Assembly (NCBI GenBank): GCA_002104945.1
Contig: MCFH01000017.1
Location: 682,001-746,000 of the forward strand
Origin: Piromyces finnis
Taxonomy: Eukaryota > Neocallimastigomycota > Neocallimastigomycetes > Neocallimastigales > Neocallimastigaceae
Direction of reading: 5' to 3'
Length of the DNA: 64,000 nucleotides
The translations under genes were made by a program, and so were the position numbers. The notes beneath the pieces were generated by a model. It had not been told where the DNA came from. It was given only the letters and a program-made list of their open reading frames with translations, and did no database searches. Positions 50,011 through 63,414 of this stretch are shown here, piece by piece (the first letter of the stretch is position 1; each line of letters starts with the position of its first letter).

Positions 50011-53000
50011 TTAATTTAACTTCCAGATATATGCTAGGTTAATTTCATTAACACCTACTAAATATTTTTTATCATCACTTAATACCACTTTATGTATTGC
50101 TTCTATAGATTGTTCATGCCTTAAAGTCTATTACATTTAAAAATAAAAAATATATATATTAATATCATACATTATTTGTTATTCAATAGATATAATTAAT
50201 CTATATAATTATTTATATATATTCTTACACTTATTAATTCTAAAGTTTTATCTTTTTGTAATTTATATATATTTATAAAACCGGCTCCAGAACCAGTTAA
50301 TAATAAAGTTTCATCTTAAAAAACATAATATATATTGATTATACACAGGAATATTATAATAATTAATAAAAAAAAATATATATATATAAATTAAATTATA
50401 AAATATTATTAACTTTTTATAAGGAATGCTCACCTTCATCATTTACAAGAGAAAATCTTACACATTCTACGTAATGATCCCATTTCAATTTTGATATTAT
50501 TGTTGGATGTGCCTCTAAACTTTTTTCTTGATTTTTTCTTGATTTTTTCTTTGAGACAGGTAATACATCTAAATTATCCACTGACCATAATGCAATGTGA
50601 TCTTTAGCACCTCTTGTAACTAATATTAAAAAATTTAACCAATAACAAAAAAATATATATCATTAGATCATTAGATTTTACGATGATGATAATGATGATG
50701 ATTGATTAATTGCTTACTTATTATTATTATTATTATTATTATTATTAGGTTTTTTTTTTTTTTTTTTTTTTTTTAATTTTAAAATATAAACTTACAGAAT
50801 AAATTAGTTAATGAATTTTCATTGGTTTGATGATATTGAGGGTAATATGGTATAATATCATCAATATAGGTATTGTGAAGAGATGAAAATTGATGATTTA
50901 TAGATATATTGATAGGATGTCCAGATTTTTGAACCTCTTCAACAGTTGGTATATTAGTTAAATTATATACTACAATCAATCCATTAGAACATCCTACTAT
51001 TAAGTTATTCTTTACTACATTTATTGATGTTGGATCTTTCTTTAAACCAATAAATTTTACTAAACAACTAATATTATTTATGTGATAGATAAATTTATGA
51101 ATGAAATAATTTAAATATTAAAATGATAGTATTAGTATACTATAAAGAAGTAATTTTTTTTTTAGACTTACGTTGCTTCATCTTGTTCCGTATCATTTAA
51201 TTCTCCAATATCATACATGTATACATATTTATCTTCAGATCCAACTTTTTAAATTTTTTTTTGTTATTATTAATATAAAATCATAATTTATTATAGTAAT
51301 ATATATTATTTATATGTAAAATAAAAAAAAAAAAAAAAAAGAAATATTTTAATTTACCAAAAAGCCATTTTGGATTTTCTCTTGAAAATCGGATTTGAGT
51401 AATTGGTTGAAGTTTTGAAACTTTTGGTTCAGCATATCTAAAGCATTCTCCTTGCATTCTATTTAAAAAAATGACTTCCCCTAATTGTCCACCAGCTGCT
51501 AAAATAGGACAATATTGATTACGATTTCCTGTAGTTGCTTCTTTATCCCCATCTCCTTCACCAGTGACTTTAATGACAGTCCAATCAAGGGAATAATAAT
51601 TCTCTACTTCAATTAAATTTGTATATTTTGCTATAACTTTTCCAGTATGACATTCTATCATTGATACAGTATTAGCACCACAAGTTGCTACAATATGTGA
51701 CACTAAATAGATTTTTTTTTTTTTTAAAAGTTTTTTGATTATTAAATAATTATTAATTTTTATAGGTTTTTAAATATGAAATATATAGTATAGGTAGATA
51801 AATATATATTATAGATAGATATTTTTCAATATACCATCTTGTCCTTCAATAGTGGGTTCAAATGCACAATCCCAAATACAAACAGAATTATCATTTTCTG
51901 CATGTTCTCGCTTTGAATTTGGTCTTATTAAATAAGTTAATTCAAATTTTTCATCCAAATGATCCACTATATTATTATACATACATTTTTTTTAATAAGT
52001 TTTAATTATGACGGTAATAAATAAAAATAATATTTTATATAAATATGATGTTGGCATAACAAATTATATTATTGCTACTATATTTTTTCTTATAAATATT
52101 TATTATTAGTAATTACTTTTTGATAAAACTGGGTATTTTTTTTTCGGTACTATTGGCTTTGGCTTTGATTTTTCTTTTTCTTTAATATCAATATTTTTAA
52201 GTTTCTTTTGTTTTTTTGATGTATTTTTATTATCTTTTTCTTTTTCCTTATCAATATTTTCTCCCTTCTTTTTAGTTTTCGACTGACGCTTTCTTTTTTT
52301 AGTTGGATTATCCACAATAATGATACTGTCATCATTAATTTTAGTATCTTTTAATTTTTTAGTTTGATTATCATCAATTTCAATAACTACACTTTTCGGC
52401 TTTGTTTGAATGGTATCTCCTATATTCACAGATTTTTTGGCTTTTTCCTTTGTGGAATCATTGATTTGTATTACTTCTTTCTTACTTATTTTAGTTTTTT
52501 CTTCTTGTAATTTTTTATCGTTATTTACTTTTTTCAATATATTTTCAAATTTTCCTGAATCATTATTCAAAATATCCTCTTTAATTTTATTAATTAATGA
52601 TGTTTTCCATCTTTGATTTCTTGGAACCGTATTTTTACTTATAGAAACAGTTTCTTTGGGTTTAGCTGTAGCTATACAAGGTTATAAATATTTTGAATGA
52701 ATCATACAAACGTTAATAAATTTTTGATATATATATATATATATATATTCTTTATTATTATTATTATTATTATTATTATTTATGGGTATAAAACATATAT
52801 TAATATATGATTGTTTTTATTAGGTAAATGACTTACTCAATACATCCTTTTTATTATTTTCACCTTTATTGTCTGTATTACTTTCAAAATTCCTTATTTC
52901 TTTCAAGTCAAACAAATCTATTCAAGTTTTATTTATGAATAGTTTTATAGGTAATAATATTTAATAATTGAATATATTCATCATTAATTTTTAATTAATT

Positions 53001-53053
53001 TGAAAAATTTTACCATTTAAAATTTGACTTTTCCAATTCATTTTTGAAGCCAT
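50011..53053 (-). CDS. LRWD1/ORCA-type WD40 protein without leucine-rich repeats
   Basis: Ten exons on the minus strand (53053-53014, 52917-52837, 52671-52117, 51966-51835, 51702-51358, 51244-51172, 51067-50796, 50619-50434, 50314-50229, 50127-50011) join in phase to 628 residues. The first 220 or so are Lys-rich and disordered (TKKRKRQSKTKKKGE), nuclear-looking. A WD40 propeller follows and matches the LRWD1 pattern: VCIWDCAFEP, HIVATCGANTVSMIECHTGK, YYSLDWTVI, PILAAGGQLGEVIFLNR, SEDKYVYMYDIGEL, TRGAKDHIALWSV, LLLTGSGAGFINIYKL and a last blade ending LAYIWKLN. Animal LRWD1 stabilises the origin recognition complex and binds repressive histone marks; here the N-terminal LRR domain is absent. 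The related EED (Polycomb) propeller is the main alternative. The CAFEP and ATCG blocks favour LRWD1. Function in heterochromatin or replication is inferred. Confidence 0.78.
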
Positions 53054-54748
53054 TTTAAATATAATTTCAATATAGTGGTTTTTATTTTAAATTTATTATA
53101 GTTTTGATGAAAATTTTATTGTGCTCTTAATCCAAAATAAAAAAAAAAAAAAAAAGATTCTGAAAAAATTTTATGATGAATAGAATATCCTTTTTATACA
53201 GTATTTTTATCATAAGAATTTCTTCTTAACCGGCTTTATTAAATTTGAAATTTAATTTCTTGACTATAAAAATATTTTATTTAATTTCGATAATAATTGT
53301 TAATAAAATATCTTTTGTATTATTATTATATCATTATTAAAGATTCTTTTTTTTTTTTTTTTTAAACGAATTTCAAAATTTAATATTTAATATTAAATAT
53401 AAAATGTATAAGTATAAAGTACAATATACACTTAAATTTAAATAATGTAATATATATTAAATAAAATAAAATATTTATACGTTGTTATACATATATATAT
53501 ATATTATATCAATATACCTTTTTTTTTTTTATGGATAAAATCAAGATTTCTTAATTTGTAATTGAATAATAAGAAATGTTAAATTGTCATTAATTCATCA
53601 AGTTAAAATAGCTATTGTTATAGTATTGTATTAAATAAAGAAATAATAAATGTTTTTATGTCTATTATATATATTATATCTCTAATAATGAATATTTAAT
53701 ATTGACTGAATAATAAAACTAAATCAGTGTTAGAGGTAACTTTTTTTAAAGTTAAGGATTCTAATAAAGAAAAAAAAAAAAAAAAAAAATTTAAGATTTA
53801 TAATAAATTAAATCTTTATTTGGGAAAAAACTTAAATTATTAATAAATTTAAATATAAAAAATTATAATAAAACTTTTTTTAAAATAACAAAAAACTAAA
53901 ATTTTAACAGTAAAAAGCAATAACTACAGCAATTATTACAACTCTATTATTACTATTAGCTATTTCTTTGACTATCATCGATTACTATAACTATTTCTTT
54001 GATTATTTCTTTGATTATTTCTTTGATTATTTCTTTGATTATTACTTTGATTATTACTTTGATTATTTCTTTGATTATTACTTTGATTATTTCTTTGATT
54101 ATTACTTTGATTATTTCTTTGATTATTACTATTACAAAATTACTATTACTATTACTATTACTATTACTATTACTATTACTATTACTATTACTATTACTAT
54201 TACTATTACTATTACTATTACTATTACTATTACTATTACTATTACTATTACTATTACTATTACTATTACTATTACTATTACTATTACTATTACTATTACT
54301 TTGACTATTACTATTACTATTACTATTACTATTACTTTGACTATTACTATTACTATTACTATTACTATTACTATTACTATTACTATTACTATTACTATTA
54401 CTATTACTATTACTATTACTATTACTAATTATAATTAATACAGCATATAATAATATAATAATATGAATAAAAGGTAATTCGATTAAAGTTTTTTTTTTAA
54501 AAAAAAAGGTCTACTTTATTACAAATATAAATTTTCTTTTTCAACTCAGTTCGTTTTAATATGTTCCATGTTTAATAAATAAACCTTTATTCAATAAACT
54601 TTAGTAACCATTATTTAAACGCATTAATCTACTTTATAAATTTACCTTTAACATATTTTATCATATTAATATTTAGTTATACATTTTTATTTATTTTTAT
54701 TATGAAAGAACTATAATGAAAGAGTAAAACTTTAAATTTCGTAATGAC

Positions 54749-54810
<62 letters not shown>

Positions 54811-55136
54811 ATTAATATTATTTACAATAAAATAATTGTTACTATAAAAGAAAGTTTTTTTTTTTTCAAAGTTTTTATTGTTTAAACTTTTTTTTTTTTT
54901 TTGATTATTTATTTTCTTGTTTTTTTTTTTTTTTTTTTTTTAAATGTTTACAAATTAAAATATTAATTTTTTTTGTATAAATTGTATATGAATATATATA
55001 CTTGATATTTTATATTGCTTTGATGATATTATATTTTTTTTATAAACATTCTTCACAAATAATATTTATATTTATATTATAACTTAAATAATTAAAAATA
55101 TATAAGATAAGTATAAAATCACATTTTGGTAATAAT
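53054..55136. other. Intergenic, dominated by a long satellite
   Basis: Contains the 12-/6-bp satellite at about 53985-54427, a (ta)n(ag)n tract at about 54755-54808 and poly-T runs. Long plus-strand open frames over the satellite are repeat artefacts. No gene is seen. Confidence 0.6.
53985..54427 (+). repeat. Compound satellite: 12-bp units grading into a hexamer array
   Basis: About 150 bases of 12-mers (TTTGATTATTTC alternating with TTTGATTATTAC) are followed, after a short break near 54133, by about 290 bases of ATTACT hexamers interrupted twice by TTTGAC (near 54300 and 54336). Confidence 0.92.
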
Positions 55137-56242
55137 CTATGAAATAATACAGCAACATGATGAAGCTTCCTTTGTTTCATCTTTTTCTTTTTCATCTGTA
55201 TTGTTTTAGTTTTTTTTTTATTATTATTTAAATAAAAATATTAATTAATATTTATAAAGATTTCAAATGTTAATATAATCTTTCAAAAATATCTATTCAT
55301 TTATTTTTACCTTCTTTTTTAGTGAATTTTATTATAATATGAACAATTGTTGTTTGTCCTTCAGGAATTTTATTATCTATATATATATAGATATGAAGTA
55401 AAACAATTAAATTTCATAATTAATCATTTAACAGTCATTTAATTATTGTTTCAATTATTCGAATATACATTTATATTTAATAATATTTGTATTCTACCTT
55501 CAACAGTAGTATTATCATCTAAATATTTTCCATAATGTAATAATTTAATATTTTCTATTGCAGTTGGAACTTCATCAGTCCATCCTTTTATTTATTTATT
55601 TATTTATTATTATTATTGTCGTTGTTGTTGTTGTTGTTGATAACGATAACAGTGATAGTAATAGTGATAGTGATAGTGATAGTGATAGTGATAGTAGTTG
55701 TTTGTAGGTATTAGATTTATTAAGGTTTGAATCATTTTTTTTTTTTTGGAATAAAAATGAATTATGTTAATAATAAATATATAATTATTAATAACATATA
55801 TATATATATATACATATGAAATATATCATGAATTAAAATTTTCATATTTCAAAGAAATCTTTACCTTTTGGCCATGATTCTAAAATATGTTTTTTAACAG
55901 TTTCAATTGTATCTTTAGAATTAACTAATATATCAGATTTATTTCCATTTATTCTAAGAAGACGTATATTAACTTTATCACTAGGTACATCATTGATAAT
56001 AACTGCACCACTATCAGAAGATTCCTCTTCTTTTTGAACTTTGGCAGTTTCTTGTTCTTTTTCTAGGTTGATATATTAAAAATAAAAAAAAATTTTTTTT
56101 GTTACTTATCTTTTTTTTATATATATAAATCATAAATGAAAAAATAATAGCATAATATAAAGGTACCTTCAACTACTTCATTGCTTTCTTCTTTAACTTC
56201 ATTCGAAGTTTTAGAAGATTTTTCTGCAGCATCTGAATCCAT
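55137..56242 (-). CDS. UBL3/MUB-type membrane-anchored ubiquitin-fold protein
   Basis: Five exons on the minus strand (56242-56167, 56062-55865, 55584-55498, 55376-55311, 55195-55137) join in phase to 161 residues. A Glu/Lys-rich N-terminus is followed by a ubiquitin-like domain: VNIRLLRINGNKSDILVNSK, TVKKHILESWPKGWTDEVPT, IENIKLLHYGKYLDDNTTVE and GQTTIVHIIIK, in the order known for UBL3 (ILVSGK, VYDNWP, LRLIYQGRFL, TTVMHLVAR). The protein ends SSCCCIIS: CIIS is a CaaX prenylation box, preceded by two more cysteines that could be palmitoylated. It lacks a C-terminal Gly-Gly, so it is not conjugated like ubiquitin. UBL3 proteins sit on the plasma membrane and recruit E2 enzymes or sort proteins to vesicles in other organisms. 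Function here is by homology. Confidence 0.88.
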
Positions 56243-59111
56243 TAGAGGTTGGTATTTAAAATTATAATTTGGGGAAAACGTGGTTAAAAATTTAAAAATT
56301 TCTAATTTTTAAATAAGATGTAATGTGTTATGAATTTATTTATAGGTTATTATTTTAAGTTTGTTTATAATAATATTATTATTTAGTTCGCCTTTTTTTT
56401 TATTATATATTTATATTATTATAATATATAAATGCTTTTTCTATAATTTACTTTTTTTTTTTTATTATTATTATTGCTATTGATTTCTTTTTTTTTTTTT
56501 TTTAGAATATTACTTTATTTCTATTCTCTTCTTCTTTAAAGATTCCACAAAGTTTAATTTTTTTTTTTTTTTTTTTTTTAAAAAAAAAAGGTAGCAATGT
56601 ATCGATAGAATTAGAAAAATATATATATAATATTTATATATAAAATAAAATAATAGAAATAGTAATTAGTACTGAGTGTTATCAAACATATATAAATGTA
56701 TGATATTTCCATTTTCTTTTTAACGAATACATATTTCAATAACTATCCATATAGATAATTTATTATTTTTATTGTAGTTTGTAGTTTGAATTATTAATTT
56801 GTTTATTTTTAAAAATTAAAAAATTTCTCTAATGTTATTTGCAAAATAAAAATTAAAATATATCTACAACTATAAATATAAAGAGATAAATATATTTTCT
56901 TGTTAGTTTTCCTTCCCTCATTCTTTTTTTTTTATTTTTTTTACATGAAATTTTACATTCCTAAGCAATATTATTTTTTTTTATTTAATTTTTCTACAAA
57001 ATATTTATATCATTTTAAAATAATCAAACTTTTTGTTTTTTTTTTTTCATCTTTTCAATAAAAGTGAATTAGCTATTATATTTGAGTTTTTATTTAGTAT
57101 TATTCATTTTTATAAAAGTTATATTGGGTGTTGTTGTTATTGTTGTTGTCATCGTTCTAATTACTATTATTACTATTATTACTACTATTATTATTATTCT
57201 AATTATTAATTATTAATTATTTCGTTGAATGTATGATAGTAATTTGATTAGTGAGTATATTTAAATTTTATTATTCAATAATTTTAAAAGTATTTCGGTG
57301 TTCAATTAATAAAAAAAAAAAAGAAAAAATAATAATAAATGATAATAATTTATATGAACATTTTATATGAAAACATTTCAAATGGTTTTATCATATTTAT
57401 TTTTTTTTTTAAAGAAATTTAAATAAAAATAAAGTTTCCATATACATTTTATAGAGTTCTTCCTCCACTTTTTCTTCTTCCTCCTCTTATACTATTTATT
57501 TCAAAAACAATAATATTACAATTTTATTATAATATTTTGCTTATTTATCTTTTTTTTTTTTTTTTTTTTTTTGAAATAGTATCTTTATAAAAAAAATTAA
57601 AATTTTTTTTTATAATTAATAAAATATTAAAATTTTAAAAATTAATTTATTTAAAATATTAAAAAATAAAATTTTTAAATTTATTTTTTTTTATTTTTTT
57701 TTTTTTTTTATAGCCATTTCTTTTATTTTATTTTATTAAAAAAAAGTTTCTTTAATTATAACAAAAAAACTATAATTTTATTTTTTATTTTTTATTTTTT
57801 ATTTTTTATTTTTTATTTTTTATTTTTTATTTTTTATTTTTTATTTTTTATTTTTTATTTTTATAAAGAAAGAAATTAAAAAAAAAAAAGTATTTATTAT
57901 TCAATAAAATTTTAAACTTTTTTTTATTATAACCCTTTAATGGTTTTTAATATAATTTAATAAAAAGTTATGCAGTCGTATTATTTTGTTTTTTTTTATA
58001 TGTAAACAAAATGTCAAAAATAAAAAAAAAAAAAAAACATTTTAAATATGACTTGGCCTTTTTTTTTAATAATTATTATTATATTATTATAAAAAAAAAA
58101 AAAAAAAACTAGTAGTTAATTCAAGTTCTTTTAAATTAAAAAAAAAATATAATTTTTTTTTATCTTGTCTTTATTAGACTTTTAATCATTCCATCTACAT
58201 TAAAAAAAAAAAAGAAAAACTATTTATATTTATATTGAATATATAGAATAATAATTTATCATCTATCATCTTTAGTATTATAATAACTACTCTATACTAT
58301 AGTAATAACCTAGCATCTTTTTTTTTTTATTATTTAATAAGTAACCTATCATGAAAGTAAAAAGGGTGAAGAAATAGTTATTATATACATATATATTCAC
58401 TTTTTGTCTTTTTATACTATTTAATCTTGTTTTTTTATATATATTTTTATTATTACCATATATATTTATATTTTACTTTTATTAGTATTGTTATTTGTTT
58501 TGATTATATATCTTTTTTTTTTTTTTTTTATTTATTTATTTTTTTTTATTTTATTTTATTCAATTATTTTATTTAAAATATAATAATAATAATAATAAAA
58601 AAAACAGTTTTTCTTTGTTATTCTATTTTTTTTTTTTTTCTTTTTTCTTGTAATAACTAAAGATTATTTATTTTTTATAATTTATAGGATTGTATATATA
58701 TATATTAAATAAAATAACTTGGAGAAAACTTTTTTTTTTTTTACATTATTTTTTTTTATTAGAATAACTATAATTGCAAAAGTAAAAAAATGTTTTTGTC
58801 GTTTAATTTTTTTTTTTAAAAATTTTGCAAATCTTTTTTTAACAAATATTTATACTTTAGGCTATGGATGAATTATATTATTATAAAAAAAAAAGGAAAA
58901 GGGGGGTTCATTTGTATTTTATTTAACGTGTTATGTCCATGTCTTCAACAACATATTCTGGATTCCTATTGATTTTTTATAATTGGAAAAAAGGTTTTTT
59001 TTAAAAAAAATAAATAGATTAACAAAAAGATTAATAAAATGAGGTTCTGCCCTTTCATCTATAAATCATCTATAAATATGTAGTGTTGGTTAAAAAAAAA
59101 AAAAAAAAAAC
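56243..59111. other. Long intergenic stretch, T-rich
   Basis: Nearly 2.9 kb of T-rich DNA with homopolymers and the heptamer array at 57777-57862. I see no gene on either strand. Confidence 0.55.
57777..57862 (+). repeat. Heptamer tandem array (ATTTTTT)n
   Basis: About 12 copies of a 7-base ATTTTTT unit without visible interruption. Confidence 0.88.
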
Positions 59112-62100
59112 TTACTTCTTTAAAATAACAAAACCTTCAAGTACTGGTGTTAATGGTAAGTATTCTTCAGTGGCTAATTCAGCACGTTCATTATAACTTA
59201 AAAGGACTGGTGTAGTATGAGTTTGGAAACCAGTAATGGTCTTTGGTCTACCAGCTTGACCAACAACATCAACAGCTTGACCAACACGAACAGAAACAGA
59301 AAGGTTATTCAAGTCTTCATCTAAAGTAATTAAGAATCTTGGGTACATAGAACATACTAAGAAGTATAATAGATAGTGGGACTTACCCAATATTACTATA
59401 AATAAAGAATAAAAAAAAAAAAATGGATATTCGTGAAAATGTTAAACTATGGGGAGGGGAAAAAAATTGAATTTTCATTAAATATACGCTTTTAAATCAT
59501 AGACTTACTATTCTTAATATCTGTACAGGCAATTAAAACAGTGAATAAACCAGAAATTGCGACCGGTGATAAAATGGTTCTGTCAGAGTGGTATGGATTA
59601 ATGGTTAAAGTACCCTTACCCATATGAAGTAAACCTTGAGCAATTCTAACCATGAATAAATTGTTTGGATCCTTGTGGTAATAAGCAGCTAATTGCCTTA
59701 GCATTTGAGCTAATCTAGCATTATTAGTACCAGCACCAACTAAACCCATGGCAAATATAGCATTTAAGGAAACTTCTTGATCATTATCGTGAGAATACTT
59801 ACTAAGGATATCTAAAACATTAACTTCTGGGTTAGAGGCACAAACAAGACCAATGGCTAATGGAACGGCACGACGAATAACTAATTCACCATAATGCATT
59901 AAATGGTTGAATGTTCTTAAAGACATTTCAGAACCAATATCTTCACCCATGGCAATCATGGAAACTGCAATAACAGCATAGGCTTGGAACTTGTCATCTT
60001 CCTTTTCTGGGTCAAGATGATCATTAAGCATATGAAGCATTTGTTGAATCTTTAAGACATTACCAGTACCAGCGTAAGCACAAGTTTCAACTAAAACACT
60101 AAATTCTTTACCAATTGGGTGTTCAATGACCTTTAAGGTTTCAAGAGCAACATCACAGGCTTCTTGCTTACCTAAGTAAAGTAAAGCAAAACCAACACCC
60201 ATGAAACGAGCATAGGTATCCTTAAGATCTTTATCTTCTCTTTCCATAATTGCTTGTAAAATAGCACTGGAAATATCACCATTGCAAGTACCAGCAAAGA
60301 TTAAACCTAAAGATAAGGCAGCATAGGAAGAAAGTTCCATAGATAACTTGGTGTCAGAAACAATTGGAAGTAATAATTCCATAACATCTTCTCTACCAGA
60401 ACCAGCATAAGCAATACCTAAACTATTATTCATAAAAAAGAATAAAGAGAATTGGGTTTACCAAAAATACTTATTAATAATTACTTTTTCAAATTATAAA
60501 CTGCATTGTCTATTTTTAGTCATCTTTATACTCTATTTACCCAAGAATAGTAGCAATTCTTAATTGAACCTTGTCACTTTCAATGTATTCACTTAATAAA
60601 GCTAAAGCTGGATCAGATTCATTACGAATACCGGAACAAACAATACCAATACCAAGTAAAGCACCAGCCTTTTTTTTTTTTTTTAATACATTATATTAGA
60701 TTAGATTATATCCTTCATTTAATAATACTATTTTCAATGCTTTTTTTAACAACTCTATTTACCTTGATATTATCATCTTCAATATACAAGTATTTATCAA
60801 TTTCAGTTAAACCTAATTCAACATTCCATAAGAAAATAGAACCTAATGAAGCAGCAGCACTGGTCATACCTAGATTACAATTTTAAATAATATATAGAAT
60901 AATTTAGTATTAATGATGAATACTTTTTATTTTAGGACCAGTGATTTATAAAATAAATAAAAATTTATTTTTATAAATTTAGGAATTACCATTATCCTTA
61001 TTCTTGTAAATCCAAGAACTGCTTTCATCCTTGTCAACCATTAATTTATCAGTACCAAAACCAGCGTTAACGAAAGCATTAACAAAAGTAGAAGCTAAGT
61101 TTTGCTTAGCAGAGTCAACATTACCACTTCTGTAATCCTTTCCTATTAAATAAATATGATTAATTAAAAGTGATAAATTAATATTTCAATTATCGTTCCT
61201 AAAGGATTCATTAAACAAAATATACTATCTTTTTTTTTTTTAATTAATATTTACTAATATTTTCAAGGTGACTCTTGTAAATGTCTTCTGGAGTCCTTGG
61301 TTCCATGACATCTAAATCACGAGCTAAGGCAATGAAGTTTTCAGTAAGCTTAGTGTTGTTTAAGATTTCATTTAATTCTTCATCTTCTTCTTCAATATTA
61401 ATTTGTTGACGAGCTAATAAGTAAGCTAATTGCTTCTTTTCAATTCTTTTTATGAATAATAAAATTAATAGAATTAAAAAAAAAATTTCAAAAAAGATTA
61501 TTTTTAAAATAATATATGAAAAAATAAAGCTATTTTACGGATCAGTGCAGGCTTCAAAGTCTTCCTTCATTAATTCAATGTCGTTCATACGAATAGCAAT
61601 GTTAAGAGCGTGTGGTAACTTTTCCATCTTACGGTAAATCTTGTGAGCAGTCTTTAAAATAACAACATCATCTGGTGGAGTGACATAGTTTACACAACTA
61701 AATTAAAAAAAAAAAAAATGATATACCTATTAGTATCTATTATTACTATGACGAGTACCACTTATTCAAACTATCATTTAAATTTAATTTAATAATATGG
61801 AATGTATATAATAGTATAAAATAACTTGAGAGTTTATTTTCCAACTGAATTTTCATTTTGAATTCATTTTATAAAGAATAATTTTTTTCATTTCCATGTA
61901 CAACTAATTATTAAAAATACAATTGAATATAGTTACCTAACAATGTAAAGACAAACTCTTTCATAAGTATTCTTATCAACATATTGAACTAAATCGTCAA
62001 GAGATTCAATTTCTAATAAAAGATCACAAGCATCAGCTTCAGCATTATGACTCATGAAGAATGGAACAATTTCAAGAGCTAATTGTTTTAAATCAGAGGT

Positions 62101-63246
62101 ATCTTGTTCAGATTCCATACGAGCATTGTATTCTTGAATAATTTCTGAGGATAAATGTCTTTTTGAAATGAAAATTATTTTACCAAATTCATAAAAAATA
62201 ATTAATATCATTTAAAATATATTTCAATAAAATGTAAAAAAAGTTTATATTTTTTACCTAACGTATTCATGGCCCCAAGAAGTAGCATCCTTTTTACCTA
62301 AAACATAGTATTTTAAAGTTAATCTTTTATCTTCTTCACCATAAGTCATAGATAATACGGATAAAACATCAGCAAGAAGTTGCTAAAAAATGAAAAAAAA
62401 AAATAAATTGAGATCTATTAATTATATTCATTTTCGTTTTTTCAATTTAAAAAAATTTTAAAACTATTTTTATTAATGTTATACCTTTTCTTCTCCGTCT
62501 TTCCATTGTTCGTAAAGTTCTAAGAGTGGTTCATAGTGTGGTCTTAAAAACTTTAATGGTTTTGGGACAGAGGTCATAGAACTTGTGGAAGTTTTAATTA
62601 AGGTACTTAAGTTTTCAAGAGAAGATTTGTATAAGGAAGTGTCTGGTTCCTTTATTATATAAATGAATATGATGATGTTTATTTGATATTTATATTAATA
62701 ATTGAATATTAATTGTTTTGTTATTACTCTGTAATTTTTATTTTTTTTTATTTTATTTTATTTTATTTTATTTTGAACAATATTATAATGTTTAATATGA
62801 ATTTATGAAATTTCAATCTACCTTTAATCTTTCAACCAACATTTCAAGTTCATTTTTAAGTTGTTGATCTTCTTCAGACTTTAAAATAATAAATTATTAA
62901 AGATTTTTATATAAAATATTTAAATAAATAAATATAAAAATAATTAGTATTTCCAAATTTCTAAATATTATATAACTTCTGAATAGTTTAATTGACAGAT
63001 CAATACTATCTATTAAAGTTTATTATACAAATGTGTGAACCATTTACTATTTATAATGACATATTATACTAATTTAATATTTTATATTAATTTTATTTTT
63101 ATAATCTAATTAATTGTTTGTCATGTATGATCCACAAATTATATATTTCTTGAATTTTTATATATAAAGAATAATGAGAGTATATAAATTTCTTTTTCGT
63201 TTTTCTTTTTTAAGGAAAAGGAATTATATATATATATATACTCGAT

Positions 63247-63277
<31 letters not shown>

Positions 63278-63414
63278 TTTTAAATAATTTGGATTTTGTA
63301 ATTTTATTTTAAAATAATTAAATATTTTACCAATTCTTCTTCCTTTGGTTGTTCCTTTTTGTTTTTGTTCTTAACATCAACCTTTTCTCCTTCTGGTTTC
63401 TTTGTATCGACCAT
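59112..63414 (-). CDS. RPN1: 26S proteasome regulatory subunit Rpn1 (PSMD2)
   Basis: Twelve exons on the minus strand (63414-63331, 62878-62822, 62649-62485, 62382-62258, 62158-61937, 61697-61539, 61445-61255, 61142-60990, 60869-60763, 60668-60541, 60422-59509, 59395-59112) join in phase to 862 residues. Rpn1 is a base subunit of the 19S cap; it binds ubiquitin-like domains of shuttle factors and the deubiquitinase Ubp6. Landmarks: [35 protein letters not shown], the proteasome/cyclosome repeats ([73 protein letters not shown]) and the toroid-closing end [20 protein letters not shown], with the final exon keeping [12 protein letters not shown] and a C-terminus of EGFVILKK. Somewhat shorter than human (908) and yeast (993), mainly at the charged N-terminus. 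The longest exon is at the 3' half. Confidence 0.95.

Noticed and set aside
53985-54427. Regular repeats considered as a CRISPR array
   Set aside because: Units are contiguous without unique spacers, and the genome is eukaryotic.
53968-54438. 156-codon open frame with (IT)n and FDYF repeats
   Set aside because: A pure by-product of the 12-/6-bp satellite, which has no stop in two frames.
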